NCBI GenBank assembly: GCA_950097015.1
Contig: CATNEN010000036.1
Location: forward strand, 59,547 to 123,546
Source: Macrostomum hystrix
Lineage: Eukaryota > Platyhelminthes > Macrostomidae
DNA: 64,000 bases
Reading direction: 5' to 3'
Of the stretch, positions 46,214 through 57,359 are shown piece by piece (the stretch's first letter is position 1; each line of letters starts with the position of its first letter). The notes under the pieces are model-generated. The model saw only the letters and a program-made list of their open reading frames with translations, had not been told where the DNA came from and searched no databases. The translations under genes were made by a program, and so were the position numbers.

Positions 46214-48172
46214 ATGACGCAACGCCGGGCCCAGCAGTTTCGAACCCTCGACGCTTTGATCAGAGTGTACTCGCCACCAAGGCGAGTTCGCATCCTCCAC
46301 TGGAATGAGCCGATTGCTGAGCGGCAAGAATCCTGCACCAATGCCTGCAACAATCGGCCTCTGCAGCCAGAGCTGGGGTCTACAGATGAGAGGAACTGCA
46401 GAAATGTCACTGCAGATCGGGCAAGTCGCTTGGAGAGAAAGCGGGTAGAGCAACGGCGCTGGGCTGGCTCGGTGGTCGACGCTCTGTCGGACGTATTCAC
46501 AGCGATCTGGACGAATTTTGTTGAACCAACTGGCGAATTCCGCACTCAGAGCACCTCTGAGCTCCGACCCGGGAGTAGCAGGCCCAGAGGCGATGTCAAG
46601 CTGGTTTCGACCATCTTTTCCTCTGATAGCCTGATGGCTACTAGAGAAAGCTACCGGATTCACTTCCAGCTAATGCAGGAGTTCAAGCTCGATTCTGTGC
46701 TTTCGGTAGTTCATTTATAAGCTTGAACTTCAACTAGAAACTTTCCTTAAAAATGTCTTTATATATTCCTCTCATCTTGTTTAGGATTGGAGAAGCAATT
46801 CCGCGGTGCTGGCGTACATCGATCACATGAGAGCGGACCAGATGATCCGGGTGTGCTGCGAGGGCTTGTTCAAGCGCCTGGGTACGCCGGGGATGAAAAC
46901 GGTGACTGATTTTGTTGACACTCTGTGCCAGATCTGGTTCCAACCGGTTGCCAACAATGAGGACAGACCGCGCTGCGGGTACTACCACGTGTGCGTCGGC
47001 GAGCTCAGAGTCAGATCGGGCAAGATGAGCGGCATGCACAATTGGTTTAAGTTTCTAATTGAAGAGGAGAAGAAGAAACACTAAGATTATAAGTGGTTCT
47101 CCTATGATAAGAACCTGCGTAAGTCAATCGATATATAAGGGGGGTCGGTGGCAGAGCAGTTATCGCGTTTGCCTCTCGCACCACGGTCCCTAAGTTCGAT
47201 TTCACGGCGAGGCCGCATTTATTTGGGGCGCAGCCGCGGTGAAAAGGCTTGGGGGCTTGTCGTGCAATTTACGCCCTTGAGGGCCAACCTCCAAAGCAAA
47301 GTTTAAATGTACACTGCCTGACGATGAGAAAGTCAGGGCAGATGTACACACCTGTGTGAGTGTATGCCTGCGTACAGTATCTGTGTGCGTGTGTGCTCAG
47401 GAGTCAGCGAAATGGGCGGAATTGCCTCCTCGCTGGCTGCGGGTCTAGTGTCACTGATGTGCCATTGCCCGCAGCCTTCCTGCAATTATTATAGTATATT
47501 TATTATCGATATATTTCGTATATTTACCAGCTAGACGTGTTTATAAGATTTATGAATTCCGCAGAAATAGTTGAACATGTTTTAGCGGAATAAATTGTAA
47601 TTATCTTCGGTTGGTACTGAATGGTTATGTGTGGTTAGTAATGCCTGCTTATTGGTTTCTGATTGGTACTGAGTAGTTTCTCATTGGTGCTGAATTGTTT
47701 CTCATTGGTACTGAATTGTTTCTCATTGGTGCTGTATTGTTTCTGATTGGTACTGATTGTTTTCTGATTGGTAGTAAATTGTTTTTCATTGGTACTGAAT
47801 GGTTCGCTGCTGCTTTCGCCAAGTCTCTCGTGCGTCTTTGTTCGTGCTTTGGGGCACTAATGTTACGGATTAGGCTCCGATAGTACCAACCAACATTTTC
47901 AAATTGCAGACTTAGTCAGTATGAGGTTCAACATGAAGCATCCTGAATGGAACACTTGGTTCCAAAAAGAAAAGTCGAGCTTCCTCGTCGGCGTCCCAAT
48001 CGACTTTGAACTGCTGCTGTTTACAGTGATTGCCATGGTGAATCCGAACCACGATACGAGCGTACGGATTAAGGACTACCAGCCATTGGTAGTGGTTCCT
48101 AGGACTATTAAACGTACCGGCGGTCTCGTGACCGCATACTTTCGCGAAAGTCCAAAAGAAATCGACCTTTAA
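46214..48172 (+). CDS. ENDOU: EndoU (XendoU-like) endoribonuclease, with in-frame stop
   Basis: Exons about 46214-46705, 46785-47118 and 47910-48172; phases fit. The EndoU domain is clear: YRIHFQLMQEF, then VTDFVDTLCQIWF, CGYYHVCVGELRVRSGKMSG and MHNWFKFLIEEEKKK, then LVSMRFNMK and FQKEKSSFLVGVPIDFELLL. The two catalytic His (about residues 232 and 249) and a Lys aligned with the catalytic one (K before EKSSFLVG) are present. The family cleaves RNA at uridines and needs divalent metal. Odd: exon 2 carries a TAA at 47082-47084 directly before DYKWFSYDKNL, which fits the family and leads to a perfect GTAAGT donor. Either this is a nonsense allele or assembly error (one base from TTA Leu), or the gene is a recent pseudogene. 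The first exon before about 46430 is poorly supported. A SINE lies in intron 2. Confidence 0.75.
47141..47497 (+). mobile_element. tRNA-derived SINE, family 1, copy 4 (full length)
   Basis: The best-preserved copy, starting 23 nt after the EndoU exon 2 donor. Head: GGTCGGTGGCAGAGCAGTTA; B-box-like TAAGTTCGATTT. Body: GGCGAGGCCGCATTTATTTG, CTTGTCGTGCAATTTACGCC, CCTGACGATGAGAAAGTCAG, GTACAGTATCTGTGTGCG, GGAGTCAGCGAAATGGGC, then the tail GCAGCCTTCCTGCAATTATT. About 355 bp. Confidence 0.85.
47640..47800 (+). repeat. imperfect 21-22-bp repeat in EndoU intron 2
   Basis: About seven diverged copies around TTCTCATTGGTACTGAATTG. It is the least regular of the intronic arrays, perhaps young or decaying. 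Confidence 0.8.
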
Positions 48173-49008
48173 TAGCCAAAAATTGTATCCGCTTTCAATT
48201 TTCTTTTCTTGACTTTTTACTTTGGGATTTTGTTGAAAAATATATACACAATGGATATTTCCTCAGCAATGCCTATTGATTTATTAAAGTTTCTCGGAAA
48301 CTGAAATCATGTGTGCTTGTTGTTTTTATCTTCCTTGCATTCTAGAAATTTCTCAGTTTTCGGTAATGTCGTGAGTGCATTCGGCTTAATCGAGCGTACA
48401 AACAGCAAGAGACATGAAAATTCTGATTCCCTAATGGGTCGAATATTGCATTTTAGGCCGCAAAAACTCGGGAAACTAGAAATTTTCGTAAAAACTGTTG
48501 AATTGTCGGCAATATCAGAACCGAAAATAGTTGAATTGTCGAAGATTCTAGAAACCCCTCTTATGGAAAAAAGGTGAAGTGTCTGTTGACATGTCTCTCA
48601 GATTTAAATAATATGCGCAAATATTATGAGTTGCACAAATATATTCTCAAACTTCTATATACCGAGATTTGCAACTGCATTTCTGCCATTTGGAGGGGGT
48701 GGCTATAGCTAGTTGTTTATCTGCTTCTCAACCTCAGCTTCTCAACCTCCATCTGCACAATGAGCGGAGGACCAGTACTTGTGTCATTGCCTCCAATTCA
48801 AAGCTACACTCTGGATGCACTCGCACACTACACACAAGTCTAGCTGCAGTTGCCTGGCAACATGATGCGATGGAGGGCTGCCCGCGCAGCCCGAGACATC
48901 TATGAATTGGCGCGGTCTGAGCTGTACTCACGGGCCAAGTCAGATAGAGAGCAAGAAAACAAGTCGCATTCTGTGAAGGGAAGCAAACTTTTTCTCGAAT
49001 CAGCCATC

Positions 49009-49641
49009 ATGGCGTCATTTCGCGGCCTCGAAGAGCCAGAGAACGTAGGCTACTATGCCGTGATCAGATTTGGTCAGGACATTGCCTACAACTATCATAA
49101 CAGCGTGAAGCGCACCTCCTCCATCATTCAGCGCAGTCACGGCGGTCACGAGTGCGCCTTCCTGCCCGATGTGCAGCGCATTGAAGGCGACGAGAGGCGA
49201 CTGTACGGCTACGGTCTGCTGTTCTTTCCGAGCTGGGACGCGGCCAAGTACTGGTACGAGTGTACTAATGAGGTTCGCCAGCAGGACTGGCTATGGTCGG
49301 CTGACATTGTGATTGTGCCAGCGAGAGGCGCATTCGACAAGGGCATGGCCGTGCTGGAGATCAACGACTGGTCAGCCTTCAGGGACCAGACAGCTTTCGA
49401 GGAGGAATACCTCAGGGAACTCAACGATCCGACCGACGGCCGCTGGAACATTGTGGCCTGTCCAGACTATCTGCAGTACCGCATGCGCAGCAGCTGGAGT
49501 CCTAAGTACTTGGTCATCAACCAGTGGCCGGACGTCGAAACCTGGCGCAAGTACCGCCAGTCCAAGGGCGCCGCGATGCACAGCTTCGCCCAGACGGTTG
49601 CCACTGGCTCTGTGCAGGTCGGCGTTAACCTTAATGTGTGA
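49009..49641 (+). CDS. DUF1330-like double dimeric alpha-beta barrel protein
   Basis: A single-exon frame of 210 residues from the ATG at 49009. AATCAG lies 5 nt before this ATG, while the 53 residues that could precede it look unlike protein. Two similar halves are visible. The first has YGYGLLFFPSWDAAKYWYEC, followed by SADIVIVPARG. The second has MAVLEINDWSAFRD, YLVINQWPDVETWRKY and a final GSVQVGVNL. The F-P-S-(x)-A-(x)2-W-Y pattern and the following small-residue strand resemble DUF1330 and related dimeric alpha-beta barrel folds. In bacteria these are single-domain proteins of unknown function, often near oxidoreductases. Substrate and role here are unknown. No signal peptide or membrane segment is seen. 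Confidence 0.6.
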   Translation: MASFRGLEEPENVGYYAVIRFGQDIAYNYHNSVKRTSSIIQRSHGGHECAFLPDVQRIEGDERRLYGYGLLFFPSWDAAKYWYECTNEVRQQDWLWSADIVIVPARGAFDKGMAVLEINDWSAFRDQTAFEEEYLRELNDPTDGRWNIVACPDYLQYRMRSSWSPKYLVINQWPDVETWRKYRQSKGAAMHSFAQTVATGSVQVGVNLNV

Positions 49642-49699
49642 GGTCCAACTCAGTCACAACCATTCTCTCTCGGAGATTGCTAGTTACCATTTTTCTTTC

Positions 49700-50500
49700 C
49701 ACTAAAAAAGCGGCAACAGTTATGTTTTGCTTGTTTATGCGAATGACCACATCAATACCGACAACCAAAGATGTTCATTGAAAAACTACACCTCTAGTTT
49801 GTGACGCTCTTTCGAATTTATTTGGCGATTGGTGATACAAGAAAAGTCCTACGTACTGAGACAGCAATTTTAAGAAGCGTAAATTTGCTAAAAAGTAAAA
49901 TAATTACTGTTTCTAATTCGACGCGAAGACTACCGATACTAACCTTTCGTCCCTGATTCAGTTATGTGTAAATAGAGTCTTTAAATTTTAATATCAACTG
50001 TAAAAATTTCTTATTTAATTTAATTACGACTGTTCTCAGTTCACGATATCGACTTTGTTGACTCTGGAGTGCCTTGTTTTGAAAAATGTTTTTACCCAAT
50101 TGATCACAATTGGTCAATGATAGATGCTAGAATTTGCGGACACCATATAGATCGATGTGTTAGACAAAAAAAAGAAGGCGTAAGAAAGATAGTTAGCAAT
50201 GTATATACCGCGTCCTAACCAGACATCCTTTATGTACTTTTGGTTGTATTAATCCGAAAAATAATTATTTTAGGTCGTAGCTTGGATTGGTCAACCCGAA
50301 TCATTTTGCTCAAGTTATTCGATAACGTCGTTTAAATAGCTGAGACTCTAAACAAAAGTACAGTAAAACGGGAATGAGGATGTGAGAAAACGTTTGCAAG
50401 AATAAATTGCAAACAAAGTACACGCTAAAAAAAAGTTTGCTTTTATCGTGAGGGTGTCCTGGTTGCCGTTCAGGTGCTAGTTCTGGCTGCAATCATACTC
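49700..50500. other. intergenic, no gene recognised
   Basis: AT-rich sequence between the DUF1330-like gene and the kinase-like pseudogene on the other strand. No array, RNA gene or coding frame recognised. Confidence 0.4.
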
Positions 50501-51818
50501 GTTGGCACCATGCTCAGCCTCATATTTCCTGGCGTGCTTATCTGCACAGCGTTGAAGCACCAGTTGGTGAGATTCCAGGCCGGCCGGGACTCGCCCTCAT
50601 TCTTGGTGATGGCCTCAATTTTCTTCTGATAAGTGGGTCGTGCCAAACGAGGCGCATAAACTCTCGAAGCGAAAGAATAGAAGCGCCGTCCGCCTGATTT
50701 CTGCTAGAGCTCATAACCACTGGGTTGCTGCGAAATTTGGTTGGACGAAGTGCGCGCAATTGGCTTGTTTGCAATCAGTTGGAACTGATTGCGCAGCTTC
50801 GTATAAAGTTCCCTGATTAGCTCTATGGCTAGGTTGACATGGTTCTCCTCATCGCTCCCATTTTGATAGCGAATATCCGCTAGAACGCGGTTGATGCCAG
50901 CTTGAGACCCTCCAGAATCCGAGCTTGCTCTCGCGCACCTTGGGATGCGGATCGGCGCCTTCAAGATCTTGACTCGATGCGCAATCGCTTTGTTCGTTTT
51001 GTGGCGGAGGGGCTTGCTGTAAATAGATGTCCCAGGGCAGGTTGTTCACAATCATGCTCAGCAGATTGTAGAACACTGACTCGATGTCGTGAATCGGATT
51101 CGGATATGTACCCTGAGCTCGGTACTGCGAAATAAATCGTGGGTTACCACCCAAATTAACTTCCGCCATCTTTTTATAAACCAGTGGTGTCTATTATCAT
51201 AGCTTTGCTGAAATTGGCTAGATATACCACATTGAATGCGGTTGAACGACCGAAATATATATTCTTGGGATCCACCGCATTGTGAACGACGCCGAATCTG
51301 TGAATCTGATAGCAGCGACAGACCCAACTGATCAAATATCTTAAACGCGGTCTCAAAGTCAAAGGTGCGAGCTTGGCGGTTGGAATGCATCATCACTTCT
51401 AACAGATAGTGGACGCTTGGTCCCCAGTCTTTCCATGCTCATATAGGCCATTGTTGATCTGGTCTCGGACTTCCATGGTATGAGGTAGCCAAATGGATCG
51501 ATGATTTTTTGCAGATGCGCGTTCGGACGGTTCGTAGTTATAAACTGAATTGGGCACTTCGTTGAATTCGAACACCATCGGGATCCCAGTCATTTCGTCC
51601 AGATCAAGGTTTTCCTGTAGATAGGCCTCCCAAATGTGCTTCAAAATGCTGTACTCACGAAAAAAGGAGGCCGAGAACCTTGTTACGCTTTCACTTGTAT
51701 TTTCAAGAACCTCCACCTTAATAATGAACTGACAGTGCAACGTCCCAGGGCCGACGCTTTGACAAATGTGGATTAGGCTTGTCAATTGTGCGTGTATAGG
51801 CAGTGATTTTCTTTTCAT
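50500..51818 (-). pseudogene. casein kinase 1-like kinase remnant with dead active site
   Basis: Pieces of a CK1-family kinase occur in the right order on the minus strand but in different frames. IIKVEVL, FREYSILKHI and TGIPMVFEF (N-lobe) are in one frame; FDFETAFKIFDQL in a second; IHRFGVVHNAVDPKNIYFG and VVYLANFSKAM back in the first; then GGNPRFISQ and HDIESVFYNLLSMIVNNLPW in a third. There is no room for ordinary introns between some of them. The catalytic HRD is HNA, with the Asp lost, and the DFG position reads NFS. So the sequence is both frame-broken and, if ever expressed, a pseudokinase. Below about 50850 only weakly kinase-like frames remain. Confidence 0.6.
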
Positions 51819-51829
51819 AAAGCGGAATG

Positions 51830-53380
51830 AGCGACGAATTTGTATGTGTCGAAGTTAGCTACTTGCTCAATCGAGCATCTGGTGAGAGCGTCGATGACTA
51901 TCATGGCGCTTGCTGGATTGGGTGCACACGTGCAAGTCATCTGATCCCGTGAATAGAAAAATCTGAGAAAAATCTTTCGAAGTGGCTAGAATGGCAAAGA
52001 ACAATCGATGCCCGCTTCTGAAGATGATTCATCTCTTTCTGCGCCTCGAGCGATTGTCAGCTTCATGCATTCCAATGTCTTCTACGATTAACGAAAATGT
52101 TGGTTGCGTCATTTTGCAAGCCGTAGGTAGCACGATCGGGACGTATTAGATAGGTGATGGCTGACACATAAATTAGATCTCTCTTTGCAACCCTATTGCT
52201 TAATCTCCCCTAAATGGGATGTCTATGGCCATGGTGTGCGAAATGACTAGTTGCGCTTGTGCGAACGAAGTTTGCGACCTAAAACAACTCGCGTAGGATT
52301 TACAAGCCTAGGAAATCACTATTTTGCCATTGCTTTGTTGTTTTTGTATTTCATATGATAAGCTTTAGGCATAGAAGTGGACAAAAAGTCTGATGTTTCC
52401 ACGACTGAAACTTTTGCAAGTAGTTTATACATTTTTGCGGTACATGACATATTAAATCTTGACTTACGAACTATGGGTTTCTTGTTGCGAAATTAAGCGA
52501 AGCTCAATTAAAATGCAGGAATGCATACAATATTAAAAGTGCTTAATGCTCTTACAAATGTATTCATCATAACACAGGCGATAAGGTGACTGAGTCAACT
52601 GAGAACACACTATGTCATTTCTTATGTTTTTCTTTCTAGAAATTTAACACCGTGAAAACTTCTAATACTATAACAAATATAGTAACAGATTTCAGTTTAC
52701 TACATTAAAATATATAGCTCTTTCATAATTATTTTGTAATAATATGTATCGAATCAGATCTAGTCATTTGCTATTACAAATTTGGTAGCGACTATATGTA
52801 ACTCTAAAGAGAAGTCGTGACTCGAAATTTGTGACTAAATATAATTCAATTTGCGAATTCAGTCGCGGTAAACAATATTTATTTTTTATATTAATGGTTG
52901 TAGATGCAGTATATAAATAAGCCTAGTCGTACCCTTTGGAGCGCAGTTATTGTAAAAAAGAGGAGAGCTATTTGAATATTTGGAATTATTATAATAAATG
53001 ATTTATTAATTTCGCTAGTTAACCATTTCATCATAACTAATAGAATGTATAGATAGGCACTATATATTAATCAAAGATGAACAACGTTAAATGAATCAGC
53101 TGTTCTACCAAGCAAGAATACTATATATAATGCTTATTATTCTCAATTTTGTTTCCTACTCAGGCTGAAAACTATATTATATAATTTGTAGTTACAAATA
53201 CCAAACAAGGCAAGATTATTCTTGTCTGTCATTTGCTTACGAAATTTTGTTTTTCATGCTTCCAAGTAGGGTTACAATGAATAAATGTAATAATCTGATA
53301 TGTTTTAAACTTGCAATTTACTTTATTTTCATTTTCCCAAAAAAGCATGCCTGTTACTAGTTTGCAGCATAAAGTGCGTG
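51830..53380. other. intergenic, no gene recognised
   Basis: AT-rich throughout, with no array and no recognisable coding signal. Confidence 0.4.
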
Positions 53381-53384
53381 ATGC

Positions 53385-53866
53385 TTGCCGAACGACCGAA
53401 TTTCGCCTGGCAGCCTACTGCTCACAGCAGAGTTCTATCACACCATCAGCCATCTATTCATCTTGTGCAGGTTTCGACTCCTGCCCCGTCGCGATCTGGT
53501 TCGAGTGCGTGTGTACTTTTTAGCTGACACCTTCACGGTCTTTCTAGCCTGGCTGTACATCGGGCGGCTGTATTGGTGGCTAGGATCTGTACACGGCTGC
53601 TCAGGTGGCTCAGCAATCTGTACATATTACTTAACCTGGGAAGACAGCGTCTTTGCTAGGCGCGTGTTCTCCTGGAGCTCTCTGGACTGGCCAGAAATTC
53701 GGTGAACTTCGCTGGTTTGAAATCGTCGGCACATCATATTCGACATCGCCGTCCACCTGGTGACGCCTTCCTGCTGGTTGCACCTGCTCACCTCCGTTGA
53801 GGTCATCCTGTGCCTGGCTCTCACCCAGTGCATGGTGCTGCTGGTGCATGTTCAAACCCCATGCTA
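53385..53866 (+). pseudogene. possible fragment of a multi-pass membrane protein
   Basis: Two frames in different phase carry membrane-like segments. FYHTISHLFILCRFRLLPRR and VRVYFLADTFTVFLAWLYIG lie in the first (53385-53705). VHLVTPSCWLHLLTSVEVI and CLALTQCMVLLVHV lie in the second (about 53729-53866). The coding-like G+C content contrasts with the AT-rich surroundings. I do not recognise the family. It may be a broken gene or exons of a gene whose splicing I cannot resolve. Confidence 0.25.
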
Positions 53867-53869
53867 GCC

Positions 53870-55180
53870 TGGGCTTCCCCAGCCTACATCCCAGACTGGG
53901 TGAGGAGGCGCCTGGCTCCGATCCCTAGTCACTCGAATGCCAACTGACTGGTGGACTCAGGAAAGGCTAATAGACAATTCTTAAAACTGTATAGCGTCTT
54001 ACACTTCTGATATCAATTAAGCAGAGCTAGATTTGCTTGCAAAGTTATAGTTATCTCATTCCATTTACTGAAATCCAGAAATATATTGTATTTCGCTACT
54101 TTAAGACTAGAAAATGTACAGCATTTTTTGTTAGAACCAAACGTTTTAGTAATAAAGTAGTGAGCCTCTGTCTGATATTTAATCAAGCGTTCTGAATGCG
54201 AAAGATAGACATAGTAGACCAGTCCGCACCTCAGAGGCTTGGCCTGAATTCTCAAGTCGAGTTTTTTGCTCAGAGTTGAGCACAGAGCACTGAAACGGTG
54301 CACTTGAGTTCACAATGAACGGCCTCGCCCCTTCTACGGTTCACACTCTCTAATCGAGCTCGAACTGTCTGCCGCACTGGCCCTGCTCTGTGCCTCTCAA
54401 TGTCCAATGCCTGGTCTGGCCCAGCCAACTCAGAGTTGACATATCTCAGGTCTTCTCATGCCTGGCACCGCCTAGAATTCACCTTTTCTCTACTTGAGTT
54501 CATGCTCACAAAAATCTGCATATGTTAGCATCTTCTGCTGCTGTGCTTCTCAACCATGCCCTGTTTATTATAATACTGTTTCGTAGCTTCGAGGCTAGAA
54601 ATGACCGACCATTAGTCAGAGAGAACACTAAAACCAGAGAGAACAGAAAGAAAAATTCGTTTAAAGCAAAATCCGCTCGCATGTTTGAATTTTTGCACGG
54701 CTTCTCTCCGGCTCAACTTATATTTCAAGTTTCTTGTTGAAGCGAAGCAATATTTTGGTTCCACGGTGAAATTTTTAGCTAACCGAAATATAAACAATGT
54801 AAACGAAGTTTTTAAGGACATGCTTGCTAAATGCGCAAATCAGTAGCTAAAACTGGCTGACACATAAGCTTCAGCTAACGTGTTGAGAATTTATTCGCAA
54901 TAAAAAAAAATCTACCTAAATTTAAGTACTCGTAGTAGTGCATTTGTTGGAAATCCAGTGAGCCTCTGGACTCTGGTCCAGAAAATAAGGTTGTTGGCAG
55001 GAGTTTTCGCTCCGGTTTCTATAGAGGGCCTTGTTATTAATCTTAAAGAAATCTGAAAGCAAATAAGAACATATAAGTGTAGTTGGATTCTCAGAACTCA
55101 GAACAGGGCATGCGCTTTAAGTTTTGATTGATTTTCAGTAGTATCGAGTGTATTTTATTCGTTTTTTGTATTGAAGATTC
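53870..55180. other. intergenic, no gene recognised
   Basis: Contains a moderately G+C-rich patch at about 54310-54470 with no convincing frame; the rest is AT-rich. No repeat array. Confidence 0.4.
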
Positions 55181-55187
55181 TAACAGC

Positions 55188-55193
55188 TTTTAT
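55188..55193 (-). terminator. polyadenylation signal of the GPCR gene
   Basis: AATAAA on the minus strand, about 30 nt after the GPCR stop codon. Confidence 0.45.
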
Positions 55194-55222
55194 TTTAATT
55201 TGGAACCATGCTCGCCTTGGTC

Positions 55223-57271
55223 TCAGCGATCTGTAGTTGCGCCGCCTGGTGCGCCCACTCTGGTGCTTCGAGTGTCTCGGCGCATAACAACGCGTCGCTG
55301 CTCTTGCTGCTCTTGGTCAGCTTGCTTCTGCTGGGCTAGCTGCATCTGCTGCATCAGCTGCTGCTTGAATTCCTCGCTACTCGGATTTGGCTCGGCTCCA
55401 GCGCAACGCTGACAGGATTTGTCGCTGCTTTGCATCGGCGCCTGTGGCGGCGAAGCTGAGTGCGACTCTGTGGTCTCGCTGACATTCTTGTCACCGTTTC
55501 GACAGAAGGAACAACTGCTGAGCAGCGAGGTGAAGCGGACCGCCAAGCCGGCCGCTAAGCGCTGAAGGTGCGCCCTCTGTGCAGGATTCAAGAAGGCGTA
55601 GACGCAGGGATTCAAAGCCGCGGAGCTGTAGCCAAACAGGCGCAGATATTCTCGCAGAGGATCGCTAGCGGTTGATACCAGGTTGGCTACGGAGAAGGGC
55701 GCCCAGCAGGCGAAGAACACAGCTGTGGTGAGGCCCACCGTCAGGCTGAGGCGGATATTGCGGCTGCGACTACTAGACATCGCGCTTCTGCTGCTTTCGA
55801 TTTTCTTGCCCCCCTGTCCGACTGCGTTCGCTTTACCGCCTGGAACTTTTTCCACTCCGATAGCTGACTCGCGTCTCCCAAGGTGTAGCAGCAAAGTTGT
55901 GTAGCAGAACTGCACCAGCGCTATTGGCAGCCACACATAGGCTGTCTGGACGTACACTCTGAATGCCAGCTCCCTGTTGATAATAGAAAACAGTGCGAAT
56001 CGAGCGAGTTCTCGAAAATTGGTGCAGAGCTTAGTAGCCTGTGGCCTCCTGGCTAAAAACTCGGAATTTTACCTTGACGCTCTGTCGCTAGTGTTGGACC
56101 AAACATTGCCGCACTGATAAGTTATTGCGTATGTGCCAATTCCGATCAGAGATTTCATGAAATTTTCGAAATTGTGTGTCAGAGACTACCAGCTGTGGTA
56201 GAGCCATCACCAGTGCCAGCGCCACGCTGCCGAAGATGTTGACAAGCATCAGACCGGCTGGGTGACGGGCTGCTGCGCTCAAAGGAAACACTGCCACATA
56301 CAATCTGTAAAATTAGGTTATGGTGGCTTAGTCCAGGGACAGCAGCAGATGACTGCAGCTGTTACCGATATAACTGTGAGGCAATAATTTCCCATGTCTA
56401 TTGGAGTTAATAATACTAGTAATAATAAAATTTTGCAGGAGGGTTGTGGGCACTTGAATAACATTTGGTGTTTTTCAAAGAAGGCCATTCTGCCTATTTC
56501 GCTCAGTCCTGAGCACAGATGCACACAGATACGGCAAGCAGGAACACTCTCACACAGGTGTGTACATCTGCCCTGACGTTCTCATCTTCAGGCAGTGTAA
56601 ATCCTAATTGTGGCCATTAAGTGTGAAAATTGCACGACGAGCCCTCAAGCCTTCTCTCCACGGTTGTGCCCCAAATGAATGTGGCCTCGCCGCGGAATTG
56701 AGCTCAGCGACCTTGGTGCGAGAGGCAAACAGGTCAGAACGCTTTGCCCTCACCCTTCTCACCTACCTAGAGTTAAAATTTGCATTAATATCAATATCAA
56801 ATTAGCAAGTAAGTCAGCCTACCTCTCGAAGCCCAATCCGACTAGGAAAAGTACATGAGATCCGTAAACAACGGCGGGAATGTAATGAAACGCTTTGCAG
56901 CTGGCAGATGCATAGTTGAATTCCACGTGAAAACTGTCACCAATGGCCACAAAATCAGTAGCCCACTGGTCGTAATAAAGATAATTGACCAGCTGCATTG
57001 GCAGATTGACCAGGATGAACGCCAGGTCGAACCCGGCAACGCCATAGTGGACATAGGCACCGCCACTGACGCCGCTACCGCCTCCCGCAACAGAACGGCG
57101 CCTCAGCTTAGCATGCGAATATGCTGCTAGTAGCATGAGAACGTTGGCAATCACCCCTAGCAGCCCAATGCTGCTGTACAGGCCTATGAGCAGGTACTGA
57201 GTTTTTGTACCGTCTTGCATGCTTTCGAGGGTGGAAGCAACTTGCACTGTCACTTCTGAAATAATAGGCAT
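55223..57271 (-). CDS. rhodopsin-family G protein-coupled receptor, probably a peptide receptor
   Basis: Exons on the minus strand: 57271-56823, 56304-56190, 56113-56073 and 55973-55223; all phases fit, 451 residues. TM1 has the usual Asn (LLGVIANVLMLLA), TM2 an Asp (GFDLAFILVNLP), TM3 ends GLGFERLYVAVFP (ERL in place of DRY), extracellular loop 2 has CGNVW, TM5 is TAYVWLPIALVQFCYTTLLL, TM6 carries the FFACWAPF signature and TM7 ends NPCVYAFLNPAQR. It is a plasma-membrane class A receptor. The overall pattern suggests a neuropeptide ligand, but the subfamily is not resolved. The C-terminal tail is long and Gln-rich. The start is the first ATG, leaving a 25-residue outer N terminus. The 76-nt second intron is inferred: without it the frame breaks and meets TAG. 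A SINE lies in the first intron. Confidence 0.8.
56430..56760 (-). mobile_element. tRNA-derived SINE, family 1, copy 5
   Basis: Reverse copy within the first intron of the GPCR gene (56305-56822), filling most of it and sharing that gene's orientation. On the minus strand the head B box reads GAGCTCAATTCCGCGGCGAG, followed by the family body to CCCACAACCCTCCTGCAAAA. Confidence 0.85.
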
Positions 57272-57359
57272 GGTCAGCCTAGCGATGAGTCCTCTGTAGT
57301 AGATATTTAGCGACCGGGCAATGACTTGCTCAGTTAAAACCTGTCCCGTCAAGCGTTGA

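Noticed and set aside
46175-46663. 162-codon minus-strand frame opposite EndoU exon 1
   Set aside because: No domain recognised, and the plus strand continues into a clear EndoU exon with matching phase.
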